DNA of 57,632 bases from Nitriliruptoraceae bacterium (GCA_003558435.1 PWLR01000032.1:1-57632); one strand, 5' to 3'. Shown: positions 40,185 through 50,058, numbered from the stretch's first letter. Notes: generated by a model not told the origin, from the letters alone. Numbers and translations: made by a program.

Positions 40185-41867
40185 CGACGGAGGGCCCGAC
40201 AGGGGTGGGGCCGGGCATGGCGTCTGACGCCACCGGTGGCCTTGGTGGTCGCGCTGGCGCTCCTGGCCGGCTGCACGGGCGACGACGCGTCCGGCGAACC
40301 TGTCGATCCACCTCCCGACGACGAGGTCGCACTTCCGGCACCAGAACCCGCCGCCGAGCCCCCGCCGCTCGAGCTCGCCCCGGAGCCCGAGCCCGAAGCG
40401 GATCCTGCCCCACCAACACCGACACCACCACCCCCGGCGTCCCGGGACGGGCTGATCGCCGCGGCGGAGGCGCTGCTCTCCGGCGCGGAGGGGGCCGCGG
40501 AGGGCGGGGATTTCAGTGCCCTGGTCGTCGATGAGTACGGACGTGAGGTGCTCGCGTACCGGGCAGATGATCCCTTGCTGCCCGCCTCCACCCTGAAGAT
40601 CGTCACGGCGGCGGCGGCGTTGAGCACCTTCGGGCCCGATGCCACGTTCGGAACACGGGTCGAGGTGACCGCCCCGGTCGGCGGCGACGGCATCCTCGAC
40701 GGCGACCTGGTGGTCATCGGCTCCGGGGACCCGGTGCTCGCGACCGCCGAATACGCCCGCTGGGTCTACCCCGCGCGCCCGCGCACGCCCCTGGAGGAAC
40801 TCGCCGACGCGATCGTCGCCACCGGGGTGGTACAGATCCGAGGTGACCTGGTCGGCGTCGCGGACGGTTTCGACGGGCCGAACGTCGCCACGGGATGGCC
40901 GGATCGCTACTTCTCGAGTATGGATGCCCGCTACGCGGACGGTCTGAGCGTCGATGCCGGGCTGAGAACCATCTTGAGCTATCCCGCCCCGCCACCGGAG
41001 TCCGAACCGGCGGACGGTGCCGATGAGCGCGCCGACGGCGTCGAGGGTCCGGATCGCCCGCAGGGTCTGGTCGGTACCGCGGGGCCGCCTGACGGTGTCG
41101 ATCCCGACACCGATCCCATCGTTCGGGTGGAACACACCCCTGATCCGGCCGCCCACGCGGTCGGCGAACTCGGCCGGCTCCTGGTCGACCGTGGGGTCGA
41201 GGTGCTGGGGGAGGCGCGTTCGGGTGAACCTTCCGGGCCGACGATCGGTCGCCTGGCGCGGGTCCAGAGCCCCCCGCTCGACGAGTTGCTGCGGTTCGCC
41301 GTGCAACGCAGCGACAACCAGATCACCGACGCGGTCTTCCGCGCCGTGGGGCGCGCACGCACAGGGACGGGGTCGTTCGCCTCGGGTGATCGCGCCCTGC
41401 GCCAGGTCCTCGACCGGTACGGCATCGAGCACACCGGCGCACGGTTCGCCGATGGTTCCGGGCTGTCCCGGGACGACCGGGCCACCACGCGCCTGCTGGT
41501 CGATCTCGACCGGGCCATGCTGGCATCACGACATGGCGCGACGTGGAGCTCGCTGATGGCGGTCACCGGCCGCTCCGGAACGCTCGAGTCGCGTCTGCGG
41601 GGAACGATCGCCGACGGCCGGTTCCTCGGCAAGACCGGCACGCTCCAGGACGTGACCGGGGTCGTCGGCACCGTCCGCAGCGACGGTGTGCGGCGTTACC
41701 ACCTGTCGGTGATCGCCAATGACGCCGGTGCGGCGAGGTGGGTGTCCCGGGCACTGGCCGACGAGTTGATCGTGCTACTGGTCGCCGACCTCGACGCGTG
41801 TGCGGTGGGGGTCTCCTCGGGCGGGGACGGGGTGCTCGGAAGGCCTCCGCTGAGTGTCAGCTGCTGA
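40155..41867 (+). CDS. D-alanyl-D-alanine carboxypeptidase/endopeptidase lipoprotein (PBP4, S13 family)
   Basis: A 570-residue secreted lipoprotein. An Arg-rich n-region, the TM VALVVALALLAGC with lipobox LAGC, and a long Pro/Glu linker (about residues 40-100) precede an S13 penicillin-binding domain. Catalytic motifs are SxxK at Ser145/Lys148 (PASTLKIV), SDN at 386-388 and KTG at 493-495. It trims or cleaves peptidoglycan peptide cross-links. The ATG at 40155 lies in the duplicated segment that copies the end of the sigma gene. It has no good ribosome-binding site, and a GTG in the signal segment is an alternative. Confidence 0.9.
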   Translation: MPRADARGRRRRRARQGWGRAWRLTPPVALVVALALLAGCTGDDASGEPVDPPPDDEVALPAPEPAAEPPPLELAPEPEPEADPAPPTPTPPPPASRDGLIAAAEALLSGAEGAAEGGDFSALVVDEYGREVLAYRADDPLLPASTLKIVTAAAALSTFGPDATFGTRVEVTAPVGGDGILDGDLVVIGSGDPVLATAEYARWVYPARPRTPLEELADAIVATGVVQIRGDLVGVADGFDGPNVATGWPDRYFSSMDARYADGLSVDAGLRTILSYPAPPPESEPADGADERADGVEGPDRPQGLVGTAGPPDGVDPDTDPIVRVEHTPDPAAHAVGELGRLLVDRGVEVLGEARSGEPSGPTIGRLARVQSPPLDELLRFAVQRSDNQITDAVFRAVGRARTGTGSFASGDRALRQVLDRYGIEHTGARFADGSGLSRDDRATTRLLVDLDRAMLASRHGATWSSLMAVTGRSGTLESRLRGTIADGRFLGKTGTLQDVTGVVGTVRSDGVRRYHLSVIANDAGAARWVSRALADELIVLLVADLDACAVGVSSGGDGVLGRPPLSVSC

Positions 41868-41937
41868 GCCCATGCGCTCGCGAGGTACCGTGCCGCAGGA
41901 CACAGATCGCCTGCCACCGTCTCATGGAGGACAACAC

Positions 41938-42915
41938 GTGGACCCGCTCGAGGTCGATCTCAGCATCATCGGGGCAGGTCCTGCGGGCCTCTACGCGGCG
42001 TACTACGCCGGCTTCCGAGGGCTGTCGACGGCGCTGATCGACTCACTGCCCGAACCGGGTGGTCAGGTCGCGGCGCTGTATCCGGAGAAGCTGATCTTCG
42101 ACGTCGCGGGGTTCCCGGCCATCAAGGGCCAGGAACTCATCGAACGCTGTGTGCAGCAGGCGGCGCCCTACCACCCCCGGTACCTGTTGGGCAACCGCGC
42201 CGAGGATCTGACGGCGCACGACGACGGTTCGTTCACGATCCGCACCCATCGGGATGTCGAGGTCCGCACCAAGGCCGTGTTGATCACCGGCGGTATCGGC
42301 ACGTTCACGCCCCGTCCGCTGCCCGATGCGGAAGCCTACGAAGGGCAGGGGCTCGTGTACTTCGTGCGCGAGTTGGAGACGATGCGTGATCGGGAGGTGC
42401 TCATCGTCGGCGGAGGGGACTCCGCGTGCGATTGGGCGCTCAACCTCGAGGGCATCGCGAGTTCCATCACCCTGATCCACCGTCGGGACCGGTTCCGAGC
42501 CCACGAGGACTCCGTCAGCAAGCTGATGGATTCCTCGGTGCGCGTGATGACGTTCACCGAAGTGGCCCGCATCGAGGGTCGCGACGTGGTGGAACGGGTC
42601 ACGGTGTTCGACAACCGCAGCGAGGAGCGGGAGATCCTCGAGGTCAACAAGGTCGTCGCCGCGCTCGGATTCAAGTCCGATCTGGGGCCACTGAAATCCT
42701 GGGATGTGAAGATCGACGGTCGCCACGTGCTCGTCGATACCCGGATGCAGACCAACATCCCCGGAGTCTTCGCCGCCGGCGACATCACCGAGTACGAGGG
42801 CAAGGTGCGCCTGATCTCGGTCGGGTTCGGCGAGGCTGCGACCGCGGTCAACAACGCTGCGGTGCACATCGACCCCGATGCCCGGGTCTTCCCGGGCCAC
42901 TCCTCCGGCGGCTAG
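41938..42915 (+). CDS. Ferredoxin-NADP reductase, thioredoxin-reductase-like
   Basis: A 325-residue flavoprotein. FAD-binding GAGPAGLYAAYYAGFRGL lies at the N-terminus and NAD(P)-binding IVGGGDSACDWALNL in the middle. The C-terminal FAD motif is NIPGVFAAGDITEYEGKVRL. The position where thioredoxin reductases carry a redox CxxC reads DSACDW, with a single Cys, so this is the FNR2/YumC type that reduces ferredoxin or flavodoxin with NADPH. GTG at 41938 with GGAGG upstream. No ferredoxin gene is adjacent. Confidence 0.88.
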   Translation: MDPLEVDLSIIGAGPAGLYAAYYAGFRGLSTALIDSLPEPGGQVAALYPEKLIFDVAGFPAIKGQELIERCVQQAAPYHPRYLLGNRAEDLTAHDDGSFTIRTHRDVEVRTKAVLITGGIGTFTPRPLPDAEAYEGQGLVYFVRELETMRDREVLIVGGGDSACDWALNLEGIASSITLIHRRDRFRAHEDSVSKLMDSSVRVMTFTEVARIEGRDVVERVTVFDNRSEEREILEVNKVVAALGFKSDLGPLKSWDVKIDGRHVLVDTRMQTNIPGVFAAGDITEYEGKVRLISVGFGEAATAVNNAAVHIDPDARVFPGHSSGG

Positions 42916-42970
42916 GGGTCTTCCGGAGGATGGGCCGCCGGTCGGTCCAGCGAGGGTGTTCCGGGCGTGC

Positions 42971-43867
42971 TCAGAGCTGGTCGACGGGGATCACGCGCTT
43001 CCGCGGGCCGAAACTCGGGGCGCGCTGACCCGCCGACAGCAGCAACCGGACCACCCGCCCCCGGTGGCCGGCGAAGGGCGCCAGCAACTCCAACATGCGC
43101 GCATCGGTGGCACGGGGTTCGCCGGCCAGGTTCCAGGCGATGTGGTCCTTGACGCCGTAGTCGCCGACCTCGACCGCGTCCGCGTCACCGGCGGCGATCC
43201 GGAGCATGAGCGACGCGGTCCAGATGCCCACCCCGGGTACGGTCATCGCCCGCTCCAGCGCCGGTTCGTGGGGGAGGACCACCGCCTGCTGCAGCACCGC
43301 GATCCGTCGGCAGGCGGTCGCGATGCGCTCTGCCCGGCTGCGTTCGACGCCGAGCCCGTGGAAGGCCCAGTACGGCGTGCGGGCGAGGCGTTCCGGCGCT
43401 GGAGGCAGGCGCAGACCGTAGGGGCCGGGGGCAGCTTCGCCCCACTTCCGCACCAACATCGTCCAGGCCCGGGCGGCCTCCCTGGTGGTCACGCGTTGCG
43501 CGAGGATCGTGGCCACCAACACGTCATCGGCGCGGCCGCTGCGCACCATCCTCAGGGCCGGACGTCGGTGGGCGGCGCGAGCGACCGCCGGATGGAGGCG
43601 CGGTTCGAAGCCGGTCAGATCGTCGTCGGCACCGACGAGTGCCGGTGCCCCCGCGAGCACGTGGTCACGCCCGGGTCCGTAGGCCTCGGCGTCGAAGACC
43701 CGGTCGTCGACGCGGGTGATCACCAGGGTGGCCGGACCGTCCGGGGTGCGGCTGGCGCGGACGACCACGTCGGGTCGCACGCGGATGGTGGGGTCCTGGG
43801 TCGAGGCGACCAACGGGCGCAACGAACCCAGCAGATCGACGTGGTGGGGGACCCGGAAGCGAAGCAC
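42971..43867 (-). CDS. AlkA-like DNA-3-methyladenine glycosylase
   Basis: A 298-residue HhH-GPD superfamily base-excision enzyme. A beta-rich N-terminal domain (about 1-95) precedes the helical domain with ATILAQRVTTREAARAW. The hairpin-helix-hairpin reads MTVPGVGIWTASLMLR, and a catalytic Asp lies in DADAVEVGDYGVKDHIAWNL. It removes alkylated purines. ATG start at 43867. It is 29 bases upstream of nothing on its strand except the MarR gene, whose stop at 43897 precedes it, so both may be cotranscribed. Confidence 0.85.
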   Translation of the reverse strand: MLRFRVPHHVDLLGSLRPLVASTQDPTIRVRPDVVVRASRTPDGPATLVITRVDDRVFDAEAYGPGRDHVLAGAPALVGADDDLTGFEPRLHPAVARAAHRRPALRMVRSGRADDVLVATILAQRVTTREAARAWTMLVRKWGEAAPGPYGLRLPPAPERLARTPYWAFHGLGVERSRAERIATACRRIAVLQQAVVLPHEPALERAMTVPGVGIWTASLMLRIAAGDADAVEVGDYGVKDHIAWNLAGEPRATDARMLELLAPFAGHRGRVVRLLLSAGQRAPSFGPRKRVIPVDQL

Positions 43868-43896
43868 GTGGCGACGCTACCCCGTGAGGACGGTGG

Positions 43897-44424
43897 TCAG
43901 CCGTCGGCGACCCCGTGGTCGCGCTCGAACTCGATCAGCACCCGGCGCAGCAGCCGTGTCAGCTGCTCGTGCTCATCCGCAGCGAGGAAGCCCAGATGTT
44001 CCTCGAGGTCGGCGACGTGCTGCTCCATGGCCGTATCGATGAGTTCCCGGCCCGCGGTGCTCAACGCGACCCGGATCTTGCGCCGATCGTCGTGGTCGGG
44101 GGTGCGGCGGACATAGCCCCGCTCCTCGAGATGATCGATGCGGTTGGTCATCGCGCCCGAGGACAGCAACAGACCCTGGTAGAGCGCCGTGGGCGTCAGT
44201 TCGTAGGGCGGTCCCGAACGGCGCAGCGTCGCCAACACGTTCATCTCGCCCCGGTTGAGGCCGGACGAGACCAACGACGCGTCGACGCGGTCGTCGAGGA
44301 AGCGTTGCAGCCGCAGGATGCGGGCCGCCAGGGCGAGCGCATCCGTCGGCAGTTCCGGACGTTCCTCGGCCCACTGGTCGACGATGGCGTCGACGTGATC
44401 TGAGCCAGCGGGTTCTGATCGCAT
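43897..44424 (-). CDS. MarR family transcriptional regulator
   Basis: A 175-residue winged-helix regulator: GLNRGEMNVLATLRRSG, then ELTPTALYQGLLLSSGAMTN as recognition region, ERGYVRRTPDHDDRRKIRVAL as the wing with the conserved DxRR, and a C-terminal dimerisation helix. The ligand is unknown. ATG start at 44424. The 29-base gap to the glycosylase gene downstream suggests an operon, so it might control that repair gene. Confidence 0.9.
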   Translation of the reverse strand: MRSEPAGSDHVDAIVDQWAEERPELPTDALALAARILRLQRFLDDRVDASLVSSGLNRGEMNVLATLRRSGPPYELTPTALYQGLLLSSGAMTNRIDHLEERGYVRRTPDHDDRRKIRVALSTAGRELIDTAMEQHVADLEEHLGFLAADEHEQLTRLLRRVLIEFERDHGVADG

Positions 44425-44487
44425 GTTCGCAGAGTCTAGTCGGGGCGGCCGGACCCACCCGGACCGCGGGGTCGTCGGTTCACCGGC

Positions 44488-45597
44488 TCAGAACAGCGCG
44501 GCCTGTTGGCCGGCCGCAGGTACGTCGTCGCGGACGCGGGCGGGCCTCCGGTCGGTCACCTGGGCCGGATCCCCCGGCGCATCGGGTCCGCTCATCGGTG
44601 GCCCATCAGGGTCCGTCGGTACGGGCGACCGGGGCTGTTGCGGCGGAGGTGGTGAGGCCAGGATGCGGGCGAAGCGACGCGCCGCGGCATCGAGGCCGAG
44701 GGGTTCCATCGCCGCAGCCACCCGATCGGGGTCGACACCCTCGCGAAACGCGGCATCGACGTCGACGGCGAGGTGGGGGATGGGAGCCATCAGCATCAGG
44801 TTGCGTTCGACCCGTTGGCGACCTTCCCGCAGTATGGCCTCGATGCGCGGGGTGAGTTGGTGCAGGTTCGCGTAGAGCTCCAACACGCTGCCGTGATCGC
44901 GTAGCAGGCGTGCGGCGATCTTCGGGCCGATGCCGGTGGCGCCGGTCAGCCCGTCGCTCGGATCACCACGCAGCGCCGCGAGATCCACGTACTGCGACGG
45001 CGTCACCCCGTACTTGCGCAGGACCGCCTGCTCGTCCTCGACCTCGAGGTCGGAGAACCGGGCCAGCGGACGAAGCAGACGGGTGGTGGCGCCGACCAGG
45101 GCCGTGAGGTCCCGGTCCGAGCTGAGCACGTCGCAGCGCCAGCCCCGCGATTCGCACGCATCGACCGTCGAGGCCATCACGTCATCGGCTTCCGCCCCGT
45201 GGTGTTCGACCACCAGGAACCCGCAGGCCGCCAGGTGTCCGCGGAGCGCCACCAGCGACTCGGTCAGCTCCGGTGGGGTCGGGGGTCGGGTGGATTTGTA
45301 CTCCGGGTGGTCGAGCTTGCGGCGGTTGGTCGGCGAGTCGAAGCCGACCACGATGCCGTCGTAGGGGCCGTGGATCCAGGCGGAGGCCAGCATCGACAGC
45401 ACCGCCCCGGTCGCGAGCGGTCGGTCGTCCGGTTCATCGTGACGTGACGAGTGGTACCCACGGTGCCCGAGGGAGTTGCCGTCCACGGCCAGCAGGGACG
45501 GTGTCGGGAGCGTGGGTCGTGGTCCGGTGTCGCCGCCGGAGGAGGCATGGGCCGACGGGCCCGTTGCCAGAGACAGACGATCGGTGGCGGTGGTCAC
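44488..45597 (-). CDS. Stand-alone 5'-3' exonuclease (FEN/Pol I N-terminal type)
   Basis: A 369-residue protein with the flap-nuclease active site: LLAVDGNSLGHRGYH, VVGFDSPTNRRKLDHPEYK, GAEADDVMAST, DVLSSDRDLTALV and the H3TH loop LRGDPSDGLTGATGIGPKIA. Five or more metal-binding acidic residues are in place. It lacks the Pol I polymerase region and ends in a Pro-rich disordered tail. The GTG at 45597 is chosen for its upstream GAGG; the extra N-terminal residues in the longer frame are low complexity. Confidence 0.88.
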   Translation of the reverse strand: MTTATDRLSLATGPSAHASSGGDTGPRPTLPTPSLLAVDGNSLGHRGYHSSRHDEPDDRPLATGAVLSMLASAWIHGPYDGIVVGFDSPTNRRKLDHPEYKSTRPPTPPELTESLVALRGHLAACGFLVVEHHGAEADDVMASTVDACESRGWRCDVLSSDRDLTALVGATTRLLRPLARFSDLEVEDEQAVLRKYGVTPSQYVDLAALRGDPSDGLTGATGIGPKIAARLLRDHGSVLELYANLHQLTPRIEAILREGRQRVERNLMLMAPIPHLAVDVDAAFREGVDPDRVAAAMEPLGLDAAARRFARILASPPPPQQPRSPVPTDPDGPPMSGPDAPGDPAQVTDRRPARVRDDVPAAGQQAALF

Positions 45598-45751
45598 GAC
45601 GGCGTCCTCGGATCGGAGGCAACGTACCGGGTGGGTAGCCTCGGACGGCAGGCCCGGGGTCACCGACGGCCCCTCCCGCTCCGAGTCGGACGTCACGGTC
45701 CAGGGGGCGGTCGGCCGGGGATCGTAACGTCCGATCGAGCGGAGGTGTCAG

Positions 45752-46534
45752 GTGGCGGAGCGGATCGCACGCGCCATGGTGACGGGTGCCTCGGCAGGCC
45801 TCGGAGCGGCAGTCGCCCGCCAGCTCGCGAGGCACGGGGTCGAGCTCGTGCTGGTGGCTCGCCGCGGGCAGCGACTGCAGGCGTTGGCCGCCGAGTTGCC
45901 GGTGACCACCGAGATCTGGGTGGAGGACCTCGTTGACCCCATGGCCCTGGCGCGGTTGGCCGACCGCCTCGCCACGACCCGGAACCCCGTCGACCTGCTC
46001 GTCAACGGTGCGGGTGTCGGGTCCTACGGTGCCCTGGGGACCGGCGAGGATGAGCGGGTCCGCGCGATGCTGGAGGTCAACGTCATCGCGCTCACCCGCC
46101 TGACGAAGGCGGTTCTTCCCCAGCTTCGAGAGCGCAGCACCGGGGGGGTCATCAACGTGGGTTCGACCGCGGGTTACCGACCGTGCCCCCACGCCGCGGT
46201 CTACGGTGCTACCAAGGCCTACGTGCGCTCGTTCACGGAGGCCGTCCACGAGGAGGTTCGCGATCAGGGGGTCCACGTGATGCTGCTCGCCCCCGGGTCG
46301 ACCGACACCGAGTTCCAGCAGATCGCCGGGCTGCAGGAGCAGCCCGGGGCCTCGTCGGTCCGTGCGAGCGCCGATGATGTCGCCCGGACCGCCCTGCGTG
46401 CGTTCGCCTCGGGCCGTGCGGTCTGCAGCCCAGGGGGGTTCACGCGCGCGGCGGCGGCCACCGCTCGGCTCGTCCCCAGTGTCGTCAGCCGACGGGTGTC
46501 CTCCTTCGCCACCCAACGCATGCTCGTCGGATGA
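45752..46534 (+). CDS. Short-chain dehydrogenase/reductase
   Basis: A 260-residue classical SDR: cofactor-binding TGASAGLG, LLVNGAGVG, and the catalytic Ser in NVGSTAGY with Tyr-x-x-x-Lys as YGATK. The segment LVARRGQRLQ after beta-2 has an Arg pair that favours NADP(H). The substrate is unknown. GTG start with GGAGGTGTCAG upstream. Its stop overlaps the next gene as ATGA. Confidence 0.9.
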   Translation: MAERIARAMVTGASAGLGAAVARQLARHGVELVLVARRGQRLQALAAELPVTTEIWVEDLVDPMALARLADRLATTRNPVDLLVNGAGVGSYGALGTGEDERVRAMLEVNVIALTRLTKAVLPQLRERSTGGVINVGSTAGYRPCPHAAVYGATKAYVRSFTEAVHEEVRDQGVHVMLLAPGSTDTEFQQIAGLQEQPGASSVRASADDVARTALRAFASGRAVCSPGGFTRAAAATARLVPSVVSRRVSSFATQRMLVG

Positions 46535-47202
46535 TCGACCGCAGCGACCACGATGACCACCGATCCGACCCGGACCACACCACGGCCCACCAGGCCTCGA
46601 CCGAAGCGACCGACGTGACCGAGCTGAGCGACGCGACCGACGTGCCCGGGCCCGAGGACGGATCCCGGCCGCATGACGTGCCCGACCGGGCCGCCACCAC
46701 CCCTGAGGCGGGGGAAGCCGCGAACGAGGGCGGGGCCGAGGGCGCCGGTGTGGGCGAGGACGACGGGGTGGCGATCCGGACCCTGGTCGTCGGTGGTCTG
46801 CCGCTGCTCGTCGCCGGCGTCGGCGACGCGGGCCGGGGACCGCAACTCCGCACCGCACTGGAGGAACGTGGCGTCGCGGCGCTGTCGAGCTTCATCGGCG
46901 CCGAGCTGCCGCGGGGTGCGAAGGTCGGCTTCATGCTCGGCACCACCGAGCTCCGACTCGTGGACGACCGTGACGACACCATGCTCCGGGCCGCACGTGA
47001 TGGTCTCGACGAGGGCTGGCTGGCCGCGGCACGGCGGCTGAAGGGGACCATGACGGTGGTGGTCCGGGGCGCCTCGCCGGCACCGGAGCTGGCGGCCTCC
47101 GAACTGGCTGCCGTGGTCGACGAGCGGGCCCGCGACGGCGACGCCTGGGGGGCGATCCTCGGGTTCGCGGAGGACCGCTTGAACCTGCCCCTGCTGTTCT
47201 GA
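46531..47202 (+). CDS. Uncharacterised protein coupled to the SDR gene
   Basis: A 223-residue protein I do not recognise. Residues 1-80 are very acidic and rich in Asp, Thr, Glu and Pro, probably disordered. Residues 80-220 look folded: VAIRTLVVGGLPLLVAGVGD, FIGAELPRGAKVGFMLGTTE, AARRLKGTMTVVVRGASPAP and a C-terminal AILGFAEDRLNLPLLF. No TM or catalytic motif is evident. ATGA overlap with the SDR gene implies coupled expression. Confidence 0.65.
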   Translation: MIDRSDHDDHRSDPDHTTAHQASTEATDVTELSDATDVPGPEDGSRPHDVPDRAATTPEAGEAANEGGAEGAGVGEDDGVAIRTLVVGGLPLLVAGVGDAGRGPQLRTALEERGVAALSSFIGAELPRGAKVGFMLGTTELRLVDDRDDTMLRAARDGLDEGWLAAARRLKGTMTVVVRGASPAPELAASELAAVVDERARDGDAWGAILGFAEDRLNLPLLF

Positions 47203-47218
47203 GCCGGCTGGTCTGCGG

Positions 47219-48178
47219 TCAGGTCTCCGGTACGGCCAGTTCCTCCACCGGCACGGGGGGCCTCCGACGCGCCGTCGCGATCGCGACCCCCACCAGCACC
47301 AGTGGGGCGCCGACGGCGAACAGGGAGCTCGGTAGCTCGTTGAGCAGCAGCCACGCCAGGATGCCCGCACCGACGGGTTCGGACAGCACCACGATCGACA
47401 CGGTCGTGGCCGGGATCGTGGACAACAGGGCGTTGAACACCGTGTGCCCGAGCAGTTGCGGTCCGACGACGATCCCGATGATCGCGAGCCAGGTGCCCCC
47501 GTCGAACCCCACCAGGGTGGTGCCGGTCAGCAGCGCCACGGCCAGCAGGCCGAGGGCGGCCCAGCCGAAGACGATCGCGGAGTAGGTCGTGGCCGGGGTG
47601 TTGCGGCGGGCCACACGTCCGATCAGCAGGTAGGCGGTGACGGCCAGCGCGCTGCCGAAGGCCATGACGTCACCGATCAACGCGCGGAGCCCGAGATCGA
47701 GTGCGCTCAGATCGGCGATCCCGATGGTCACCGCCCCGGCGATGGTCACGCCCATGCCGATCCAGGTGCGTCGATCCGACGACTCCTTCAGGAACCACCA
47801 TCCACCGAGGGCGACGAAGATCGGCGACATCGTCGCCAGGGTGACCGCGGAGGCCACGGTCGTGAGGGCGAGCGCCCCCTGGAACAACCCGAAGTGCAGC
47901 CCCAGCGCCAGGCCGGATGCTGCGAGTTGTCGGTGGCGCCGGTGGGTCAGCGGGGTGCCGTGGCGGGCTTGGGCCCGCCAGCCCGTGGGGGCCAGCACGA
48001 TCGCCCCCAGCGCGCAGCGCCAGAACGCCACCGCCAGCGCCGGCGCGGCACCGGCCGTCGCGGTCAGGATCTCCGGGTCCTCGCCCATGGCGAAGCGCGA
48101 CAGGATCGCGGAGATGGAGATGGCGACCACACCGACGATCAGGCCGGTGATGACCGCGGGGCGGGGGAGCGTTCGCAT
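47219..48178 (-). CDS. EamA/DMT family transporter
   Basis: A 319-residue membrane protein with ten TM segments in two EamA repeats. The first holds LHFGLFQGALALTTVASAVT and PIFVALGGWWFLKE; the second holds TTVSIVVLSEPVGAGILAWL. Substrate unknown. ATG at 48178 starts directly before TM1; the much longer upstream frame is antisense to other genes and is rejected. Divergent from the DUF2087 gene by 63 bases. Confidence 0.87.
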   Translation of the reverse strand: MRTLPRPAVITGLIVGVVAISISAILSRFAMGEDPEILTATAGAAPALAVAFWRCALGAIVLAPTGWRAQARHGTPLTHRRHRQLAASGLALGLHFGLFQGALALTTVASAVTLATMSPIFVALGGWWFLKESSDRRTWIGMGVTIAGAVTIGIADLSALDLGLRALIGDVMAFGSALAVTAYLLIGRVARRNTPATTYSAIVFGWAALGLLAVALLTGTTLVGFDGGTWLAIIGIVVGPQLLGHTVFNALLSTIPATTVSIVVLSEPVGAGILAWLLLNELPSSLFAVGAPLVLVGVAIATARRRPPVPVEELAVPET

Positions 48179-48241
48179 CGGCGGAGGATAACGACCGGCT
48201 CCGCGCGTGCAGGCCCGCGACCGCTCGGGTACCAACGGGGC

Positions 48242-48781
48242 GTGGACCCCCTCGATCTGCTCCGGGCACTGCTCGACCCCGATCGCCTGGCGATCGTCGG
48301 GGCACTGGCGCGTGCGCCCGAGACCTCGGAGGGGCTGGCCGCATCGGTGGCCGTGCCGGTGGAGGATGTCGTGCGCACGCTGGCGCCGTTCGTCCAGGCG
48401 GGACTCGTGCGCCGCGAGGGGCCGACCTATCACCTCGACCACGAGGCGTGGCGTGCCGTGGCGCGCGAGTTGCCCCAGGCGACACCGCCGAGTCCGCGGG
48501 TCGCGTTCGGCATGACCGCCGACGAGACCCAGGTGCTGGCGCGCTTCTTCCGGGGTGACCGGTTGGTCGAACTCCCGTCGCAGCGCAACAAACGTCTGGT
48601 GGTGCTCGAACGGCTGGCCCTCGAGTTCGAGGCGGGGGTCCGCTACGCGGAGTCGGAGGTCAACGCCGCGCTGCGCCGGTTCCACGACGACTACGCCACG
48701 CTTCGTCGTCAGTTGGTCGACGAGGGCTATCTCGATCGCTCGGGGGGCGAGTACTGGCGGGCCGGGGGAAGGGTCGTGTGA
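48242..48781 (+). CDS. DUF2087 protein with N-terminal ArsR-like winged helix
   Basis: A 179-residue protein. Residues 1-75 (DLLRALLDPDRLAIVGALAR, then VRTLAPFVQAGLVRREGPTY) are a winged helix. The C-terminal 80 residues, with LVELPSQRNKRLVVLERLAL, then FHDDYATLRRQLVDEGYLDR and GGEYWR, match DUF2087, a domain often attached to regulators. A DNA-binding regulator is likely; its target might be the divergent transporter. GTG start; no clear ribosome-binding site. Confidence 0.82.
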   Translation: MDPLDLLRALLDPDRLAIVGALARAPETSEGLAASVAVPVEDVVRTLAPFVQAGLVRREGPTYHLDHEAWRAVARELPQATPPSPRVAFGMTADETQVLARFFRGDRLVELPSQRNKRLVVLERLALEFEAGVRYAESEVNAALRRFHDDYATLRRQLVDEGYLDRSGGEYWRAGGRVV

Positions 48782-48795
48782 GCCTGCCCGACCGC

Positions 48796-50058
48796 TCAGC
48801 CACCGAGTTGCTCGTAGCGGTCCAGGACCCGGACCACGTAGAGCTGGGTCTCGACGATGTTGGGGATGCCGTTGGCCCGACGCACCCGCCCCGGGCCCGC
48901 GTTGTAGGCCGCCAACGCGAGGTCCACCCGCCCGAACGCCTCCAGCTGCGAGCGTAGGTAACGGGCCCCGCCGTCGAGGTTGGCCAGCGGGTCGTGCGGG
49001 TCGACGCCCAGCCCGCGCGCGGTACCGGGCATCAGCTGGGCGAGTCCCAGGGCTCCGGCGTGGGACACCGCATCGGGCCGGAAGTTCGACTCGGTCCACA
49101 CCAATGCGGCCAGCAGGCGGCCGTCGAGGCCGTGACGCGCGGCGGTGGCCTCGATCGCCGCACCCCATGTCGGCCCCCGGCCGGGGAGCCCGGCCGCCCA
49201 AGCCGGTGACGGACCGAACGGATCGAGGTCGACGTCAACGGTCGCCAGTACCCGGAGGGCATCGAGCTCCAGGGAGGCCACGCGCCGCTCCAGATCGCGC
49301 ACCAGCACCGCCCGGGCTGCAGCGTCGGACTCGAGTTCGGCCAGTACGTCGGCACGCCGGTCGCGGGTCTGGCCGACGTCCATGACCACGCGTTGCTGCC
49401 GCAGGGCCAGGGCCTCGACGCGGGCGGCCTCGTCGGCGGCGATGCGGATCGCGGCGATCGACACCGTCCGTAGCTGCGCCACCTCGGCGCGGAGTGTCGC
49501 CGAGGCACGCGTGGTGGAGACGCTGCCAGCTACCAGTTCACGATCCTGAGCGGCCAGCCGTCCCACCGTTTCCAACGTGACCGCGACCTCGTGGAAGTCG
49601 CTGGCACCGGCGACCCCGCGCACGAGGACGTCCTGGTTGGTCGTGCTGCCGCGCTTGAAGGCATGGACGGCACGGTCGGCCATGCGGTCACGGTTGCCGT
49701 TCCACTCGGTGAGGGACGTCTCCAGCACGGTGTCCGCGGCGGCCAGGTCGGCGGCGGCCGAACGTTCGGCATCGATGGCGTCGTTCGCGGCGACGCGCGC
49801 GCGGGCGAGGTCGTCGGTCACCTGGGCAAGGGTCGTGGTGGCGGAGGTGAGCGCCACCTCCAACGCCGAGACCTCGTCGTTGGCGCGCCGCACGGCAGCT
49901 TCCAGCTCCGACAGCTCCCGCGACGCGCCCTCGAGTTGGTCGCGGGAGACCTCCAGGTCGTCGACCGGCGCACCTTCCAGGGCGTTGGCGGCCTGGACGG
50001 GTACGAGGAACGCGCCCACCAACCCCGCGGCGCTCAGCCACGCCACCGCACGCCCCAC
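48796..50058 (-). CDS. Secreted lytic transglycosylase with coiled-coil N-terminus
   Basis: A 420-residue protein with a signal peptide (residues 1-27, ending VQAANA). A long coiled coil of about 230 residues resembles the regulatory helices of NlpC/P60 and EnvC-like hydrolases. The C-terminal SLT domain has [11 protein letters not shown] (catalytic Glu323), [23 protein letters not shown] and [13 protein letters not shown]. It should cleave peptidoglycan glycan strands, with the coiled coil linking it to a partner or controlling access. GTG start at 50058. It lies just downstream of sigma paralogue 3 on the same strand. Confidence 0.88.
   Translation of the reverse strand: MGRAVAWLSAAGLVGAFLVPVQAANALEGAPVDDLEVSRDQLEGASRELSELEAAVRRANDEVSALEVALTSATTTLAQVTDDLARARVAANDAIDAERSAAADLAAADTVLETSLTEWNGNRDRMADRAVHAFKRGSTTNQDVLVRGVAGASDFHEVAVTLETVGRLAAQDRELVAGSVSTTRASATLRAEVAQLRTVSIAAIRIAADEAARVEALALRQQRVVMDVGQTRDRRADVLAELESDAAARAVLVRDLERRVASLELDALRVLATVDVDLDPFGPSPAWAAGLPGRGPTWGAAIEATAARHGLDGRLLAALVWTESNFRPDAVSHAGALGLAQLMPGTARGLGVDPHDPLANLDGGARYLRSQLEAFGRVDLALAAYNAGPGRVRRANGIPNIVETQLYVVRVLDRYEQLGG

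Noticed and set aside
47219-49201. Very long minus-strand frame covering the EamA gene and more
   Set aside because: Only the part up to 48178 resembles a protein family; the remainder is antisense to the DUF2087 gene and its flank.
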